The notes: generated by a model from the sequence alone, not told the origin. A DNA stretch of 64,000 nt from CAVTHW01 sp963734625 (GCA_963734625.1 CAVTHW010000001.1:1-64000); one strand, 5' to 3'. Numbered from the stretch's first letter, positions 51,876 through 61,232 are shown. Made by a program: numbers and translations.

Positions 51876-52643
51876 AACTGGTCGTCAAGATGGGGGGCAC
51901 GCTGCTCGACGCCGACGAGTCCCGCCGGCGGCTGGCGCGCGAAGTCGCCGCGGCCGTGCGGGCCGGTAACCAAATGGTGGTGGTCCACGGCGGGGGAAAG
52001 CAGATGACCCGCTTCCTCAGTCAGAGCGGCATCGAGAGCCGCTTTGTCGACGGCCTGCGGGTGACCACGCCGGAGGTGATCGACGCGGTTCTCAAGGTAC
52101 TCGCGGGAAGCGTCAACAAGCAGATTGACGGCCGCCATGATTGAGGCCGGCGCCCTGGCCGTGGGACTGTCCGGCGTGGATGGATGCCTAGTGGAGGCGG
52201 AGTTGTTGCGGCCGGAACTGGGTCAGGTGGGCCGGCCGGTGCGCTCCAACGGTGCGCTGCTCGATTGCCTGGTTGGGGCGGGTTACGTGCCGGTGGTGGC
52301 CTGCGTGGCGGGCGACAAGTCTGGCCGGATCTACAATGTGAACGCCGACCAGATGGCGGTGGCCTGCGCCGGCGGGTTCGGCGCGGAATGCCTGATCTTC
52401 CTGACCGACGTGGACGGCGTGCTGGGCGAGGACAAGCAGCCTCTCCGCAATCTCAGCCTGTCCGAAAGCGAGGATCTTATCCGGCGGGGACTGGCGACCG
52501 GCGGCATGCAGGCGAAGCTGAACGCGGCGGGAGCCGCCCTGCGCGGCGGGATCAGACAGGTCGTCATCGCGCCGGGAAGCGCCGAAAAGGGGATCGAGCG
52601 GCTGCTGGCGGGCGAAGCCCTGGGGACGCGGCTAACTCCATGA
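51872..52643 (+). CDS. argB: Acetylglutamate kinase, frameshifted near the middle
   Basis: GTG 51872 starts KLVVKMGGTLLDADESRRRL then NQMVVVHGGGKQMTRFLSQS, the nucleotide and substrate motifs of ArgB. Near 52127 one base appears missing: the frame changes to TAAMIEAGALAVGLSGVDGC, VPVVACVAGDKSGRIYNVNA, FLTDVDGVLGE and GGMQAKLNAAGAALRGGIRQ. The corrected product is about 257 residues, full length for the family. All conserved residues survive on both sides of the slip, so either a sequencing error or a fresh mutation is likely. It phosphorylates N-acetylglutamate. Confidence 0.9.
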
Positions 52644-53179
52644 CTGAAACCATTCGCAAAGCCCTCCTTTCGGACATTGCGCCATTGCTCGGGTTGATCA
52701 ACGGCTACGCTTCGGAAGGGATTATGCTGCCCCGCACGGAATTCGAAATGGCGGAGAACATACGCGATTTCACCGTCGCCGTCGAGGGAACCGATCTGAC
52801 AGCCTGCGGCGCGCTGCACTTTTATGGTCCGAAGACCGGCGAGGTCCGATCGCTCGCCGTTCACCCGGACCGGAAAGGCATGGGCGTCGGCAAGCGCCTG
52901 GTGGAGGCCCTTGAGGACGAGGCGCGGGCGCACGGGCTGGAGTCGGTTTTCGCCTTCACCTATGTCCCTAAGTTCTTCAATAAGCTAGGTTTTGTAGAAG
53001 TGGAGCGCCGCACGCTTCCATCCAAGGTCTGGAAGGACTGTTTGCGCTGCCCGAAGCTGCACTGCTGCGACGAGATTGCGATGCAGAAGCTGCTCAGTGC
53101 GGGCAGAGCCATCGCCGAGGCCGAGCGCGAAGGGCTGGAGAGCAACGGCCTGGTGGTCGTGCCGACAGTGGCGCGGTAG
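52640..53179 (+). CDS. argA: GNAT-type N-acetylglutamate synthase
   Basis: The ATG overlaps the argB stop by ATGA. The 179-residue single-domain GNAT protein has IRKALLSDIAPLLGLINGYA, LPRTEFEMAENIRDF, the acetyl-CoA loop EVRSLAVHPDRKGMGVGKRL and FTYVPKFFNKLGFVEVERRT. It also has WKDCLRCPKLHCCDEIAM, a Cys-rich stretch typical of the short ArgA/NAT-like enzymes that start arginine synthesis. Operon position supports this. The kinase-like domain of classical ArgA is absent, as in other short forms. Confidence 0.85.
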   Translation: MTETIRKALLSDIAPLLGLINGYASEGIMLPRTEFEMAENIRDFTVAVEGTDLTACGALHFYGPKTGEVRSLAVHPDRKGMGVGKRLVEALEDEARAHGLESVFAFTYVPKFFNKLGFVEVERRTLPSKVWKDCLRCPKLHCCDEIAMQKLLSAGRAIAEAEREGLESNGLVVVPTVAR

Positions 53180-53276
53180 CGTGTAAGCTTATGCGAACGT
53201 TGAGAGAAACTAGCTACCTGGTGATACGCTGACGGCAGACCGGGACCTGAGAAACCCGGCCAAGCCTCAGGAAAAG

Positions 53277-53680
53277 ATGGCAATGAGAACCAGAACGTTG
53301 CTGATTTCCAGTTATTGATCTTGCTGGTTGCGCTGCTTGCCTTCGGGCAGACATTGCCCTGAAAGCGAAGGTTCCATTCGCTTTCACTGTGTATGGCGAG
53401 GTACTCCCGGCCGGACGATACGACATTTCCACTGGGACTAATTTCGAGACGATACAGGTACGGGGCTCCGACGCCGATGCGGCCGCTATTGTGCCGGTCA
53501 TTACGAGGCTCGGGGGCGCACTGCACACAACCCCGCAAGATTCCCACCTGGTCTTCGACAAGGTTGGAGACGTTTACACTCTTTCGGAAATCTGGCCGCT
53601 GACCGGGGACGGCTATCTAGCTAGTGGGTTTGGCCAAGGGCAACAAAGAGGAGCATGTGATTGTGAACGTGCCGAAGTAG
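53277..53680 (+). pseudogene. Frameshifted small secreted protein of a type common in Acidobacteria
   Basis: Pieces in successive frames give a signal peptide (MAMRTRTLLISS then LLILLVALLAFGQ) and a core AKVPFAFTVYGEVLPAGRYD then HTTPQDSHLVFDKVGDVYTL then SEIWPLTGDGY. The tail AKGNKEEHVIVNVPK ends at TAG 53678-53680. At least three slips are needed. The core pattern (VPFxFxVxGxxLPAGxY ... LVFxxxGDxYxLSxxW) is one I associate with unnamed acidobacterial secreted proteins. Function unknown. Confidence 0.55.
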
Positions 53681-53892
53681 ATCAGCTGATTGCATTGAAT
53701 CACTGCTGTCCGGTTATCGGATGCTGGAAGTGTCCGCAAAATGGGTGTTTTCTCTGTAGCGCTTACGGGGGTGCGGCTAGCGTACTGCCTCGCTGGGGTC
53801 CGGCTAGCGTACTGCGTCTCAAGTGATGTTCCTTAGCCGGCGCCGGCCGGTCTCAGCGAGATACCACTGAAACCACGACCGGGAGGGAGTGG

Positions 53893-54325
53893 TCAGTACT
53901 TGCGAAGCAGTACACTGGCGAAGCGCAGGCGGGCTCTGGTGGAGACCAACCCGCCAAGGAATAGCCGCCAGGCGGCATCTTTGCTATTCTGCGCGGCGAG
54001 GTTGGCTTCGAAATTCGCCGGCGGCACGTAACCGAGCACCGAGTGCAGGCTCTTCTGGTTGTAGACCTTCGCCAGGACGTCATGGATCGAGGCGCGCGAC
54101 TCGGCCAGGTCCGCGTATTCGATGCGATGGACCTCTTCGTACTTCAGGCTTTTCCTGAACGATTCTCAGGCCGCGTTGGCCCAGGATTGCCCTTCCGCGA
54201 CATGCTGACGTCGATCTGGCAAGGCTTCAGCAGGGCCTCGATCGGAATGGTGAACCAGCCCCGGTTCGGCGACTGTTAGATCTCCCGGCCACAGCAGATT
54301 GTCCTCGCCCATCAGCCGGTACACC
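53893..54325 (-). pseudogene. IS3-family transposase (orfB) remnant
   Basis: On the minus strand, fragments in several frames read YRLMGEDNLL, then PGLVHHSDRG with one catalytic Asp region, SMSRKGNP, then HRIEYADLAESRASIHDVLA, KVYNQKSLHSVLGYVPPANF and a stop at 53893-53895. These are in the right order for IS3-group orfB, but the middle of the gene is deleted and the frame is broken. No terminal repeats were found. Confidence 0.7.
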
Positions 54326-54358
54326 GTAAGCGTTAGGCCAACGCCGTGGAGGGTAACC

Positions 54359-54612
54359 GTCCAGCCGGCCGTGTGCCGCAACCGCGAACTTCCCATTGAA
54401 ATCGGCCATGTAGCGCTCCCGCAGAAACCGGTTGGCCTCTCCCAGCGTGCTGATCCCCGCCGGCCGCAGTTCCGCTCGCTGCGGCCCCCCACCTGCGTTG
54501 AACGTTGCTTGTCCACCTTCTCCCGAGCCTTGGGCTTCATGAGGAAATGCTTCCCAGCCGTTCGCTCCACCGCCACATCGTGCGATCGGTCACCCCGATG
54601 ATGCGAGTCGTT
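54359..54612 (-). pseudogene. Second transposase remnant (HTH and C-terminal scraps, ISNCY-like)
   Basis: A helix-turn-helix scrap, RIIGVTDRTMWRWSERL, near 54560-54612 and a scrap ISTLGEANRFLRERYMADFN near 54400-54456 resemble the start and the end of integrase-type transposases with a winged helix. The catalytic core between them is missing. The family call is uncertain. Confidence 0.45.
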
Positions 54613-54613
54613 C

Positions 54614-54785
54614 CCTCACGTGGGATTCATCGTGACCAACCTGGAGACGGACAGCCAGGCGGTGGTGCGGTTATACAACAAGCGGGGGCCGGCGGAGCAG
54701 TGGATCAATGAAGGCAAGCAAGCCGTGAAGATGACGCGGCTGAGCGTGATGGCTTACAACCTGGGGAATCTGTGGCGGGGGGTCG
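54614..54785 (+). pseudogene. IS1380-family transposase C-terminal remnant
   Basis: The plus strand reads VGFIVTNLETDSQAVVRLYN, then KRGPAEQWINEGKQAVKMTR, then VMAYNLGNLWR. The order and residues (YNxRGxAEQWIxEGK ... AYNLGN) match the end of IS1380 transposases, with a short deletion before the last motif. It abuts the minus-strand remnants directly. Confidence 0.7.
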
Positions 54786-54905
54786 ACGGAGGCTGTGGAT
54801 TCAGCGAAATCAGGAGGGCAACAACTACGCCTTGTGGAGGCGAAGCCGGCTGAGTGTATACTCAACTGGAGCGGGAGGCCAAAATGGAAATCCCGGGTTG
54901 CCGAA

Positions 54906-55355
54906 ATGAGCTACTCATTATCAAGAATCCGCTGGCGCCGCGTCCTCGGCGCTGCGTTTGCAGTCATTGCGCTGAGTTTTCTTATTACCATTGTCATCAT
55001 TACTGTCTATGCGTTTGTCTTGGCTTTTCAGGTTCGGGGCACTCCCGACCAAACTGCCATTAATCATTTTGCCGCGAGCGTCAGTCCCAAATTGATGCCG
55101 TGGCTTGAGATGGTCCTGACGTTGCTTTTGGCCTTCAGGGTTGCTCGAAGAACTGAGGGGGCTAGTATTATCAGTGGCCTCATCATAGGTATTCTGGCCG
55201 GTCTGTTGAGTTTGGCGGTGACCTTGGCTTTTGGGGGGCGGCTTGGTTTGCATAACTCGCTGTTCCTTCTGATCGTGGTGGCGCTGGGGTGGCTGGGGGG
55301 CTTCATTGGGCAAAAGGCGGTAACTGTCGCGCGCCGCAAAGACCCTCTCGGATAG
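54906..55355 (+). CDS. Four-helix membrane protein of unknown function
   Basis: From ATG 54906 the 149-residue protein has four hydrophobic segments (AAFAVIALSFLITIVIITVY; SPKLMPWLEMVLTLLLAF; ISGLIIGILAGLLSLAVTLA; LFLLIVVALGWLGGFIG) linked by short charged loops. Base composition is somewhat lower in GC than its neighbours, and it directly follows the IS graveyard, so it may be acquired. I do not recognise the family. A longer start at 54795 runs into IS remnant sequence. Confidence 0.6.
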   Translation: MSYSLSRIRWRRVLGAAFAVIALSFLITIVIITVYAFVLAFQVRGTPDQTAINHFAASVSPKLMPWLEMVLTLLLAFRVARRTEGASIISGLIIGILAGLLSLAVTLAFGGRLGLHNSLFLLIVVALGWLGGFIGQKAVTVARRKDPLG

Positions 55356-55413
55356 CAATGCAAAGGCAAGACCCGTCAACACTCAAAGTGGGGCCGGTGT
55401 CAATAGAAAAGAC

Positions 55414-56694
55414 TTACTCTCTTCGCCAGACGATGCTGCCGTCGACTATCGTGGCCACCGGGCCTCCGCGAAAAGCCTTGCCGTCGAAGGGCGAATTGCG
55501 GCTCTTGGAGAAGGAACGATTCAGGTCGTAGGTCCAGGCCAGGTAAGGATCGAAGATGGTCAGGTCGGCGGCGGCGGCGGCGCCGAGATGCCCGCGGTCG
55601 AGCTTCAGAATCCGGGCCGGAGCCGCCGTAAACAGCGCCACCAGGCGTGAAAGGGAGACCCTGCCCGTGTGGAATAGCGTCTCCAGCGCGACGCCCAGGG
55701 CGGTCTCCAGGCCGATGATGCCGAAGGGGCACTTCTCGAACTCCTGCATCTTCTCGCTGCCGGCGTGCGGGGCATGGTCAGTGGCGATCGCGTCCACGAT
55801 CCCCGCGGCAATGGCTTCGACCACCGCCGCGACGTCGTCCCGCGAACGCAGCGGCGGCTTCATTTTGTAGTTGCTGTCGTAAGGCGGCATGTCGGCGTCG
55901 GCCAGCGACATGTTGTGAGGCGTGGCTTCGCAGGTCACCGCCAGGCCCTTGGCTTTCGCCTCGGCCACCAGTTCGATCGAACGCCGCGTGGAAATGTGGG
56001 CGACGTGAAAACGCGCGCCGGTGACCTCGGCCAGCAGCAAGTCCCGCGCCACCATGACGTCTTCCGAGCATGCCGGTATCCCTCGCAAACCCAGGCGCGT
56101 GGATCCCAGGCCCTCGTGCATGTCGCCGTCGGCGCTCAGGTTCAGGTCCTCGCAGTGGCCGATGACGGGAAGATCGAAGGCGCGCGCGGTCTCCATGGCG
56201 CGGCGCATCACCCGCGCGTTCATCACCGGCCGTCCATCGTCGGAGACGGCCACGGCGCCAGCCCTCTTCATGGAGCCGATGGCTGCCAGGGTTTCTCCGC
56301 CGCTAGCCAAGGTAATGGCGCCCACGGGGAAGACGTTGGTCAGCGCATGGCGGCTGGCGCGTTCGATGATGTAACTGGTGACCGTGGGGTTGTCGTTGAC
56401 CGGCGAGGTGTTCGGCATGGGGCAAACGGAGGTGAATCCGCCCGCCGCCGCCGCGCGCGAGCCGGTTTCGATGGTCTCGGCATGCTCGAAGCCGGGTTCC
56501 CGCAGGTGCACGTGCATGTCGATGAAGCCGGGAGCGACGACCAGACCCGAGGCGTCGAACACCTCGGCGTCCGCCGCGTGAAGGCCCACGCTGACAGCCG
56601 AGATCAAGCCGTCCTGGATCAGCACGTCGGCCGTTTCATCCCGCCCCGAGGCGGGATCGATTACGCGTCCGTTCCGGATCAGAAGTCTAGACAT
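55414..56694 (-). CDS. pyrC: Dihydroorotase
   Basis: The 426-residue amidohydrolase starts MSRLLIRNGRVIDPASGRDE and has the metal-binding motifs GFIDMHVHLREPGFEHAETI (HxH), VIGHCEDL (His), FHVAHISTRRSIELVAEAKA and DAIATDHAPHAGSEKMQEFE (catalytic Asp). This is the type I dihydroorotase form usually found with pyrB. It closes carbamoyl-aspartate to dihydroorotate. Its start is two bases after the pyrB stop, and it is the last gene of the pyrR-pyrB-pyrC operon. Confidence 0.95.
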   Translation of the reverse strand: MSRLLIRNGRVIDPASGRDETADVLIQDGLISAVSVGLHAADAEVFDASGLVVAPGFIDMHVHLREPGFEHAETIETGSRAAAAGGFTSVCPMPNTSPVNDNPTVTSYIIERASRHALTNVFPVGAITLASGGETLAAIGSMKRAGAVAVSDDGRPVMNARVMRRAMETARAFDLPVIGHCEDLNLSADGDMHEGLGSTRLGLRGIPACSEDVMVARDLLLAEVTGARFHVAHISTRRSIELVAEAKAKGLAVTCEATPHNMSLADADMPPYDSNYKMKPPLRSRDDVAAVVEAIAAGIVDAIATDHAPHAGSEKMQEFEKCPFGIIGLETALGVALETLFHTGRVSLSRLVALFTAAPARILKLDRGHLGAAAAADLTIFDPYLAWTYDLNRSFSKSRNSPFDGKAFRGGPVATIVDGSIVWRRE

Positions 56695-56696
56695 GG

Positions 56697-57605
56697 TCAA
56701 CCCAGGATCCGCTCCAGCACCGCCATGCGCACGGCGACGCCGTTTTCCACTTGATTGAGAATCACCGAGCGCTGCGAATCGGCGACCTCGGATGAGATTT
56801 CGCGCCCGCGGTTGATTGGACCGGGGTGCATGACGATAGCGTTGGGCTTGGCGAGCCCGAGGTGCTCGAGCCCGAGCCCGTAGAACCGGAAGTACTCGCC
56901 GGCCTGGAAGGCCGCCTCGTGCTGCCGCTCAAGCTGCACGCGCAGCATCATGATCACGTCGGCGTCGCGGATGGCTTCGCGGAGGTCGTAGGTGATGCTC
57001 ACCCCGGGCGCCATGAGCGCCAGCTCCGGCGGCAGCAGGGGCGCCGGCCCGCAGAGCACGATATCCACGCCGAACTTGGAAAGCAGATATATATTGGAGC
57101 GCGCCACCCGGCTGTGGGCGATGTCGCCGATGATGACCACCCGGAGACCTTCGAGCGACTCGCGGTTGTCCAGAATGGTGCGCGCATCCAGGAGGGCCTG
57201 GGTGGGGTGCTCGTGCGTGCCGTCGCCGGCGTTGATGATCGGGATCGGCAAGTGCCGCGCCAGAAAGTGCGGAGCGCCCGAGGCCGCATGCCGCATAACG
57301 ATGGCATTGGGGCGCATGGCCGCCAGCGTGTTCAGAGTGTCCACCAGGCTTTCGCCCTTGGAAACGCTCGACCCGGCCGCGGTGATCGAAATGGCGTCCG
57401 CGCCCAGCCGCTTAGCTGCGATTTCGAAGCTGGTCCGGGTTCGCGTGGAGGCTTCGAAAAACAGGTTGACGATCATCCTGCCCTTCAGGATTTCCAGCCG
57501 CTTGAAAGCCTGATTCTGCAAGGGCTGGTAATCCTTGGCTCGGGTCAGGATGGACTCGATTTCTTCCCGCGCGAGATCTTCGATTCCTAGCAGTCCTGCC
57601 GGCAT
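56697..57605 (-). CDS. pyrB: Aspartate carbamoyltransferase catalytic subunit
   Basis: The 302-residue enzyme has the carbamoyl-phosphate motif FFEASTRTRTSFEIAAKRLG, SSVSKGESLVDTLNTLAAM (mobile Lys loop), HEHPTQALLDARTILDNRES and MHPGPINRGREISSEVADSQ. It makes N-carbamoyl-aspartate from aspartate and carbamoyl phosphate. No regulatory PyrI gene is nearby, as usual for operons led by pyrR. It starts three bases after the pyrR stop. Confidence 0.96.
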   Translation of the reverse strand: MPAGLLGIEDLAREEIESILTRAKDYQPLQNQAFKRLEILKGRMIVNLFFEASTRTRTSFEIAAKRLGADAISITAAGSSVSKGESLVDTLNTLAAMRPNAIVMRHAASGAPHFLARHLPIPIINAGDGTHEHPTQALLDARTILDNRESLEGLRVVIIGDIAHSRVARSNIYLLSKFGVDIVLCGPAPLLPPELALMAPGVSITYDLREAIRDADVIMMLRVQLERQHEAAFQAGEYFRFYGLGLEHLGLAKPNAIVMHPGPINRGREISSEVADSQRSVILNQVENGVAVRMAVLERILG

Positions 57606-57608
57606 GGC

Positions 57609-58163
57609 TCAGTCATCCAATCGTTCGACCAGGAGCACCTTCTCGGTGTTGTCGGTCTCCTGCAACCTTACATCAACTATTTCTCTTCCGCTGGTGGGCA
57701 CGTGGCGGCCGACGTAACGCGCCTCGATGGGCAGCTCCCGGCGCCCGCGGTCGATCAGGACCAGCAGTTGCACGCGCGATGGGCGTCCCTGGTCGAAGAG
57801 GGCGTCCATGGCGGCGCGCACGGTGCGGCCGGTGTAGAGCACGTCATCCACCAGGACGACGTCCTTACCGTCGACTGGGAACGGAAGGTCTGTCGTGCTG
57901 ACCACCGGCTTGTCGGAGATAGCGGACAGGTCGTCCCGGTACAAAATTATATCCAGGGTGCCGACCGGGATCTTGCGGCGCTCCAGAGCCTCGATCTTAG
58001 CAGCCAGGCGCTGGGCCAGCGGCACGCCCCGGCGCCGGATGCCGACCAAGGCCAGCTTGTCCATATCCTCGGTCTTCTCCAGCACTTCGTGCGCCAGCCG
58101 GACCAGCGTCCGGTCGATTTCCGAGGCGCTCATCAATTGGGCTTTTTCGCGTGTCTGGGGCAT
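57609..58163 (-). CDS. pyrR: Pyrimidine operon regulator/uracil phosphoribosyltransferase
   Basis: The 184-residue protein contains the PRPP-binding motif VVLVDDVLYTGRTVRAAMDA and the PyrR-specific stretches LALVGIRRRGVPLAQRLAAK, LDIILYRDDLSAI and RELPIEARYVGRHVPTS. In Firmicutes PyrR binds pyr leader mRNA and also has weak uracil phosphoribosyltransferase activity. Here no leader with terminator/antiterminator is visible in the 77 bases before the divergent hom gene. It begins the pyrR-pyrB-pyrC operon. Confidence 0.93.
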   Translation of the reverse strand: MPQTREKAQLMSASEIDRTLVRLAHEVLEKTEDMDKLALVGIRRRGVPLAQRLAAKIEALERRKIPVGTLDIILYRDDLSAISDKPVVSTTDLPFPVDGKDVVLVDDVLYTGRTVRAAMDALFDQGRPSRVQLLVLIDRGRRELPIEARYVGRHVPTSGREIVDVRLQETDNTEKVLLVERLDD

Positions 58164-58240
58164 CGGGCTTGTTATTTCAAACGCTCCAGATTAACACAAA
58201 GAGATCGACACCTCATGCTCCCCTGTTATCATAACCACTT

Positions 58241-59545
58241 ATGGACGATGTGAACGTTGGGATTGTGGGCCTCGGCAACGTCGGTTCCGGCACGGTAACG
58301 ATTTTGGCCGAGAATGCCGAACAGATCGCGCAGAAGCTCGGCTTCCGTTTGCGCGTCAGAATCGTGTCGAGCCTGGATGCGGACTCCAGGGCGCTCCCCG
58401 AAGCGCTGGGCCAGGTCGAGAGAACGCTCGACTGGCGGCAGGTGGTCACCCACCCTCAAGTGGACATCGTGGTCGAGTTAATCGGGGGGACCACCGTGGC
58501 GCGGGAGATCCTGGAGACGGCCATCGACAACCGGAAGTCCGTGGTCACCGCGAACAAGGAGCTGATGGCGCTGTGCGGGCCCGACATTTGGGACCGGGCC
58601 ATCCGCGCCGGCGTGAACGTGGCCATGGAGGCGAGCGTGGCCGGGGGCATCCCCATCCATGCGGTGCTGCGTGAAGGGATCTCAGGGGACCGCGTCGAGG
58701 CCCTGTACGGCATTCTGAACGGGACCAGCAACTTCATCCTCACCGAGATGGAGCGGCGCGGGGACTCGTTGGAGATAGTTCTCGCCGAGGCGCAACGGCT
58801 GGGTTATGCGGAGGCCAACCCCAGCGCCGACATCGACGGCCTCGACGCCCGCTCGAAGCTGGTGCTTCTTTCGGCCCTGTCCTTTGGGGAGCGGATCATG
58901 CCCTCCGACATTTACACCGAGGGGATCCGGCGCATCTCGCCCGCGGACTTTCAGTATGCCCAGCGCCTGGGGCACACGATTCGCCTGATTGCCGCGGCGC
59001 GGCAGACGGCCGAGGGACTCGTCCTGTCGGTGCGTCCCTCGCTGATTCCACTCAGCACGATCCTGGCGAGTGTGCACGGCTCCTACAACGCGGTTTGGGT
59101 CAAGGGCCACTACGGCGAGGATACTTTCTACTACGGGCGCGGGGCCGGCTCGCGGCCAACCGGCGTGGCCGTGGTAAGCGACTTGATGCGGGTGGCCCGG
59201 GAGATTCGCTACGGCAGCCCGGACCGCGTGTCGCCCTTCGCGCATGAGCGCCTGGGCCAGTATAAGCCTATCCCCGTCACCCGCCAGAAGCGGGCCTACT
59301 ACCTGAGGTTCCGCGTTACGGACCGCCCGGGGATCATCGCCATGCTGGCCGGCATCCTGGCACAGAAGCACATCAGCCTGGATGCGGTGCTGCAACTCCC
59401 CTGCGAGAACAAGCACGACCTGCCGTTTGTGATCACCGTGGAGCCTTCGCCGGAGGAGGCGATCCGCGAGGCGATCGAGCAAATGTCGGGGCTCGACTTC
59501 CTGTTGGAGCCGCCGTTGGCGCTGCCGATGGAGGTCGGGCTGTAA
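58241..59545 (+). CDS. hom: Homoserine dehydrogenase
   Basis: The 434-residue enzyme has the NAD(P) motif VGIVGLGNVGSGTVTILAEN, VVTANKELMALCGPDIW, GTSNFILTEMERRGDSLEIV then AEAQRLGYAEANPSADIDGL (the substrate and catalytic Lys/Asp region), and a C-terminal ACT domain (YYLRFRVTDRPGIIAMLAGI) that normally senses threonine. It reduces aspartate semialdehyde to homoserine for Thr and Met. It is divergent from the pyr operon with 77 bases between. Confidence 0.96.
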   Translation: MDDVNVGIVGLGNVGSGTVTILAENAEQIAQKLGFRLRVRIVSSLDADSRALPEALGQVERTLDWRQVVTHPQVDIVVELIGGTTVAREILETAIDNRKSVVTANKELMALCGPDIWDRAIRAGVNVAMEASVAGGIPIHAVLREGISGDRVEALYGILNGTSNFILTEMERRGDSLEIVLAEAQRLGYAEANPSADIDGLDARSKLVLLSALSFGERIMPSDIYTEGIRRISPADFQYAQRLGHTIRLIAAARQTAEGLVLSVRPSLIPLSTILASVHGSYNAVWVKGHYGEDTFYYGRGAGSRPTGVAVVSDLMRVAREIRYGSPDRVSPFAHERLGQYKPIPVTRQKRAYYLRFRVTDRPGIIAMLAGILAQKHISLDAVLQLPCENKHDLPFVITVEPSPEEAIREAIEQMSGLDFLLEPPLALPMEVGL

Positions 59546-59649
59546 GGGCGGCTTGCGGAGTGGCAGGCGAACCGGGTAAGATGGGATTTCCCTTTCAGCC
59601 CGCACTCAGTCGCAACTTGGATCAGGCAATTTGAGCCCATCGCAGGAGA

Positions 59650-60045
59650 GTGTACGTGCTGGCCCCTATGCAGAAGCGGGAAAACAAGAAACTATTGGCG
59701 TTGTCGGACTTGCTGTTTACGGCGAAGATCTCCGACGCGGCCCGGCGCGCCGGCATACAGGCGGATTTCGCTAGAAGCGAAGCCGACCTGCTGGAAATGG
59801 CCAAGTCCGAGCCGGTCTTGATCATACTGGATCTGAATCTCACCGGCGTCGAGCCGTTGAAACTGATCTCGAAGCTCAAGGCCAGCCCCGAACTGAAACA
59901 CACCAGCCTGCTAGCCTATGTGTCGCACGTCGACGGCGAACTGAAGCAAAAGGCGCACGAACTGGGCTGCCACATGGTGATGGCCCGCAGCGCTTTCTCC
60001 CAGAACCTCTCGCAGATCCTCAAGCGTCACGCTGGCTCGCACTAA
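59650..60045 (+). CDS. Receiver-like protein lacking part of the acidic pocket
   Basis: The 131-residue chain has the alternating pattern of a response-regulator receiver domain: LLALSDLLFTAKISDAARRA, LIILDLNLTGVEPLKLISKL with a possible phospho-acceptor Asp, LLAYVSHVDGELKQKAHELG, and MARSAFSQNLSQIL at the end. The usual acidic pair near the N-terminus and the conserved Lys after strand 5 are absent, so it is likely a pseudo-receiver. GTG 59650 is the first start; ATG 59668 (MQKRENKK) is equally possible. There is no output domain and no kinase gene nearby. Confidence 0.6.
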   Translation: MYVLAPMQKRENKKLLALSDLLFTAKISDAARRAGIQADFARSEADLLEMAKSEPVLIILDLNLTGVEPLKLISKLKASPELKHTSLLAYVSHVDGELKQKAHELGCHMVMARSAFSQNLSQILKRHAGSH

Positions 60046-60279
60046 CCCGCTCCTCTCACACGGATCTTGGGTGAGGCGCCTTCTGGTTCGCCAGATGCCC
60101 GTATGTGGGTGGGCCCGGCCGTGAAGGCATAACGAGCGGCCAGTCTTCGCGAGCGGGAGGCGGTTTTTCGCCGAAATCAGGCACGCTTCGCCTGCGGCGT
60201 TCCACCTTCAGCAACGCCTCTTTAGGTCATGCTCGCCGCGGAACCGCATCCCGCAGTTTCTGGTGCACCTGCCTGAACA

Positions 60280-61232
60280 GCCACGGCGCGCAGGTGGATC
60301 TGCTCTTCCTCTTCAAGCCGGACCTGCGCGTGCCGAGCGTTGATCTGCTTGAGCCGGCCCTGAACATTGAGACCAACGGCAAGGGGAATACCAATATCGC
60401 GGCTCTGCTAGCGACCACCGCCAAAGACCTGCCGGGGCAGGGGGCGGGTGGTGGGACGAACCCGAGCCGGGGCGTGACGATCGACAGGGTGTCGGTGACC
60501 GGCGGGACGATCCGGTACCAGGGACAAGGCACGGCCTCGGGGCTAACCGTCCGCCACATCGAGTTGTCCCTTTCCGATTTCGGCGCCGGCAGGACTGCGA
60601 AGGTGGCGCTGGGCGCTCGCCTGTTCGGGGGAGCGACATCGCGGCTGGATTTCAAATGGCAAGCCGGTCCCGCGGGAGCCGATTCGCTGGCGGCACAGGG
60701 AACTCTCTCCTTGTTGCTTGGCTCCCGCCGAGATCCCTAAGGCGCTGCGCCACCAGTACCTCGGCGACCTGGCCGGTGAACCGCCGCCCCAAGCCAAGGG
60801 CACCTTCACGGCACAGATGCAGGGCGACCTGATGAACACCCTGGCGGGCGCGGGAGCCCTGCAATCCTCGGACTTCGCTATTGGACGCTCGAAGGACACC
60901 CGCCTGCCGCTGAGCGGCACGGCTCCGTTCCGCGTTTCACTTCAGAGCTTGCTGGGCAGCCCCGCGGCGGACGTCTCAGCGGCCGCCGCCTCTCTGCGTT
61001 TGGGTCAGGGCCGCTGGAAAGGCTCCCTGGCTGCTCGCTACGACGGTTCTTAACTCTCTGGCCAGAGCAGCGGCTCGATCAGCTGCGGGTTCCTGTGAAG
61101 GTTCGAGGGACCCTGGAGTCGCCCAAGGTCTACCCCGACGTGGCCGGCATGGCCAAGGCTGCCGCGGTTGAGAAGGCCAAAGGCCTGATCGAGTCGTTCC
61201 TGAAGGGAAGGAGCGCCGGGCAACCCAAGTGA
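60280..61232 (+). pseudogene. Degenerate AsmA-family gene
   Basis: Fragments read in order match the second half of an AsmA-like envelope protein: DLLFLFKPDLRVPSVDLLEP then NIETNGKGNTNIAALLAT, GVTIDRVSVTGGTIRYQ, SLSDFGAGRTAKVALGARLF, then GTFTAQMQGDLMNTLAGAGA, and VKVRGTLESPKVYPDVAGM with a basic tail ending at 61230-61232. At least two frame changes occur (near 60710 and 61050) and the N-terminal membrane anchor is not found upstream. AsmA/TamB-like proteins carry lipids between membranes; this copy looks dead. Confidence 0.65.

Noticed and set aside
57609..58240. A PyrR-controlled attenuator upstream of the pyr operon
   Set aside because: Only 77 bases separate pyrR from hom and I could not find a terminator/antiterminator pair there.
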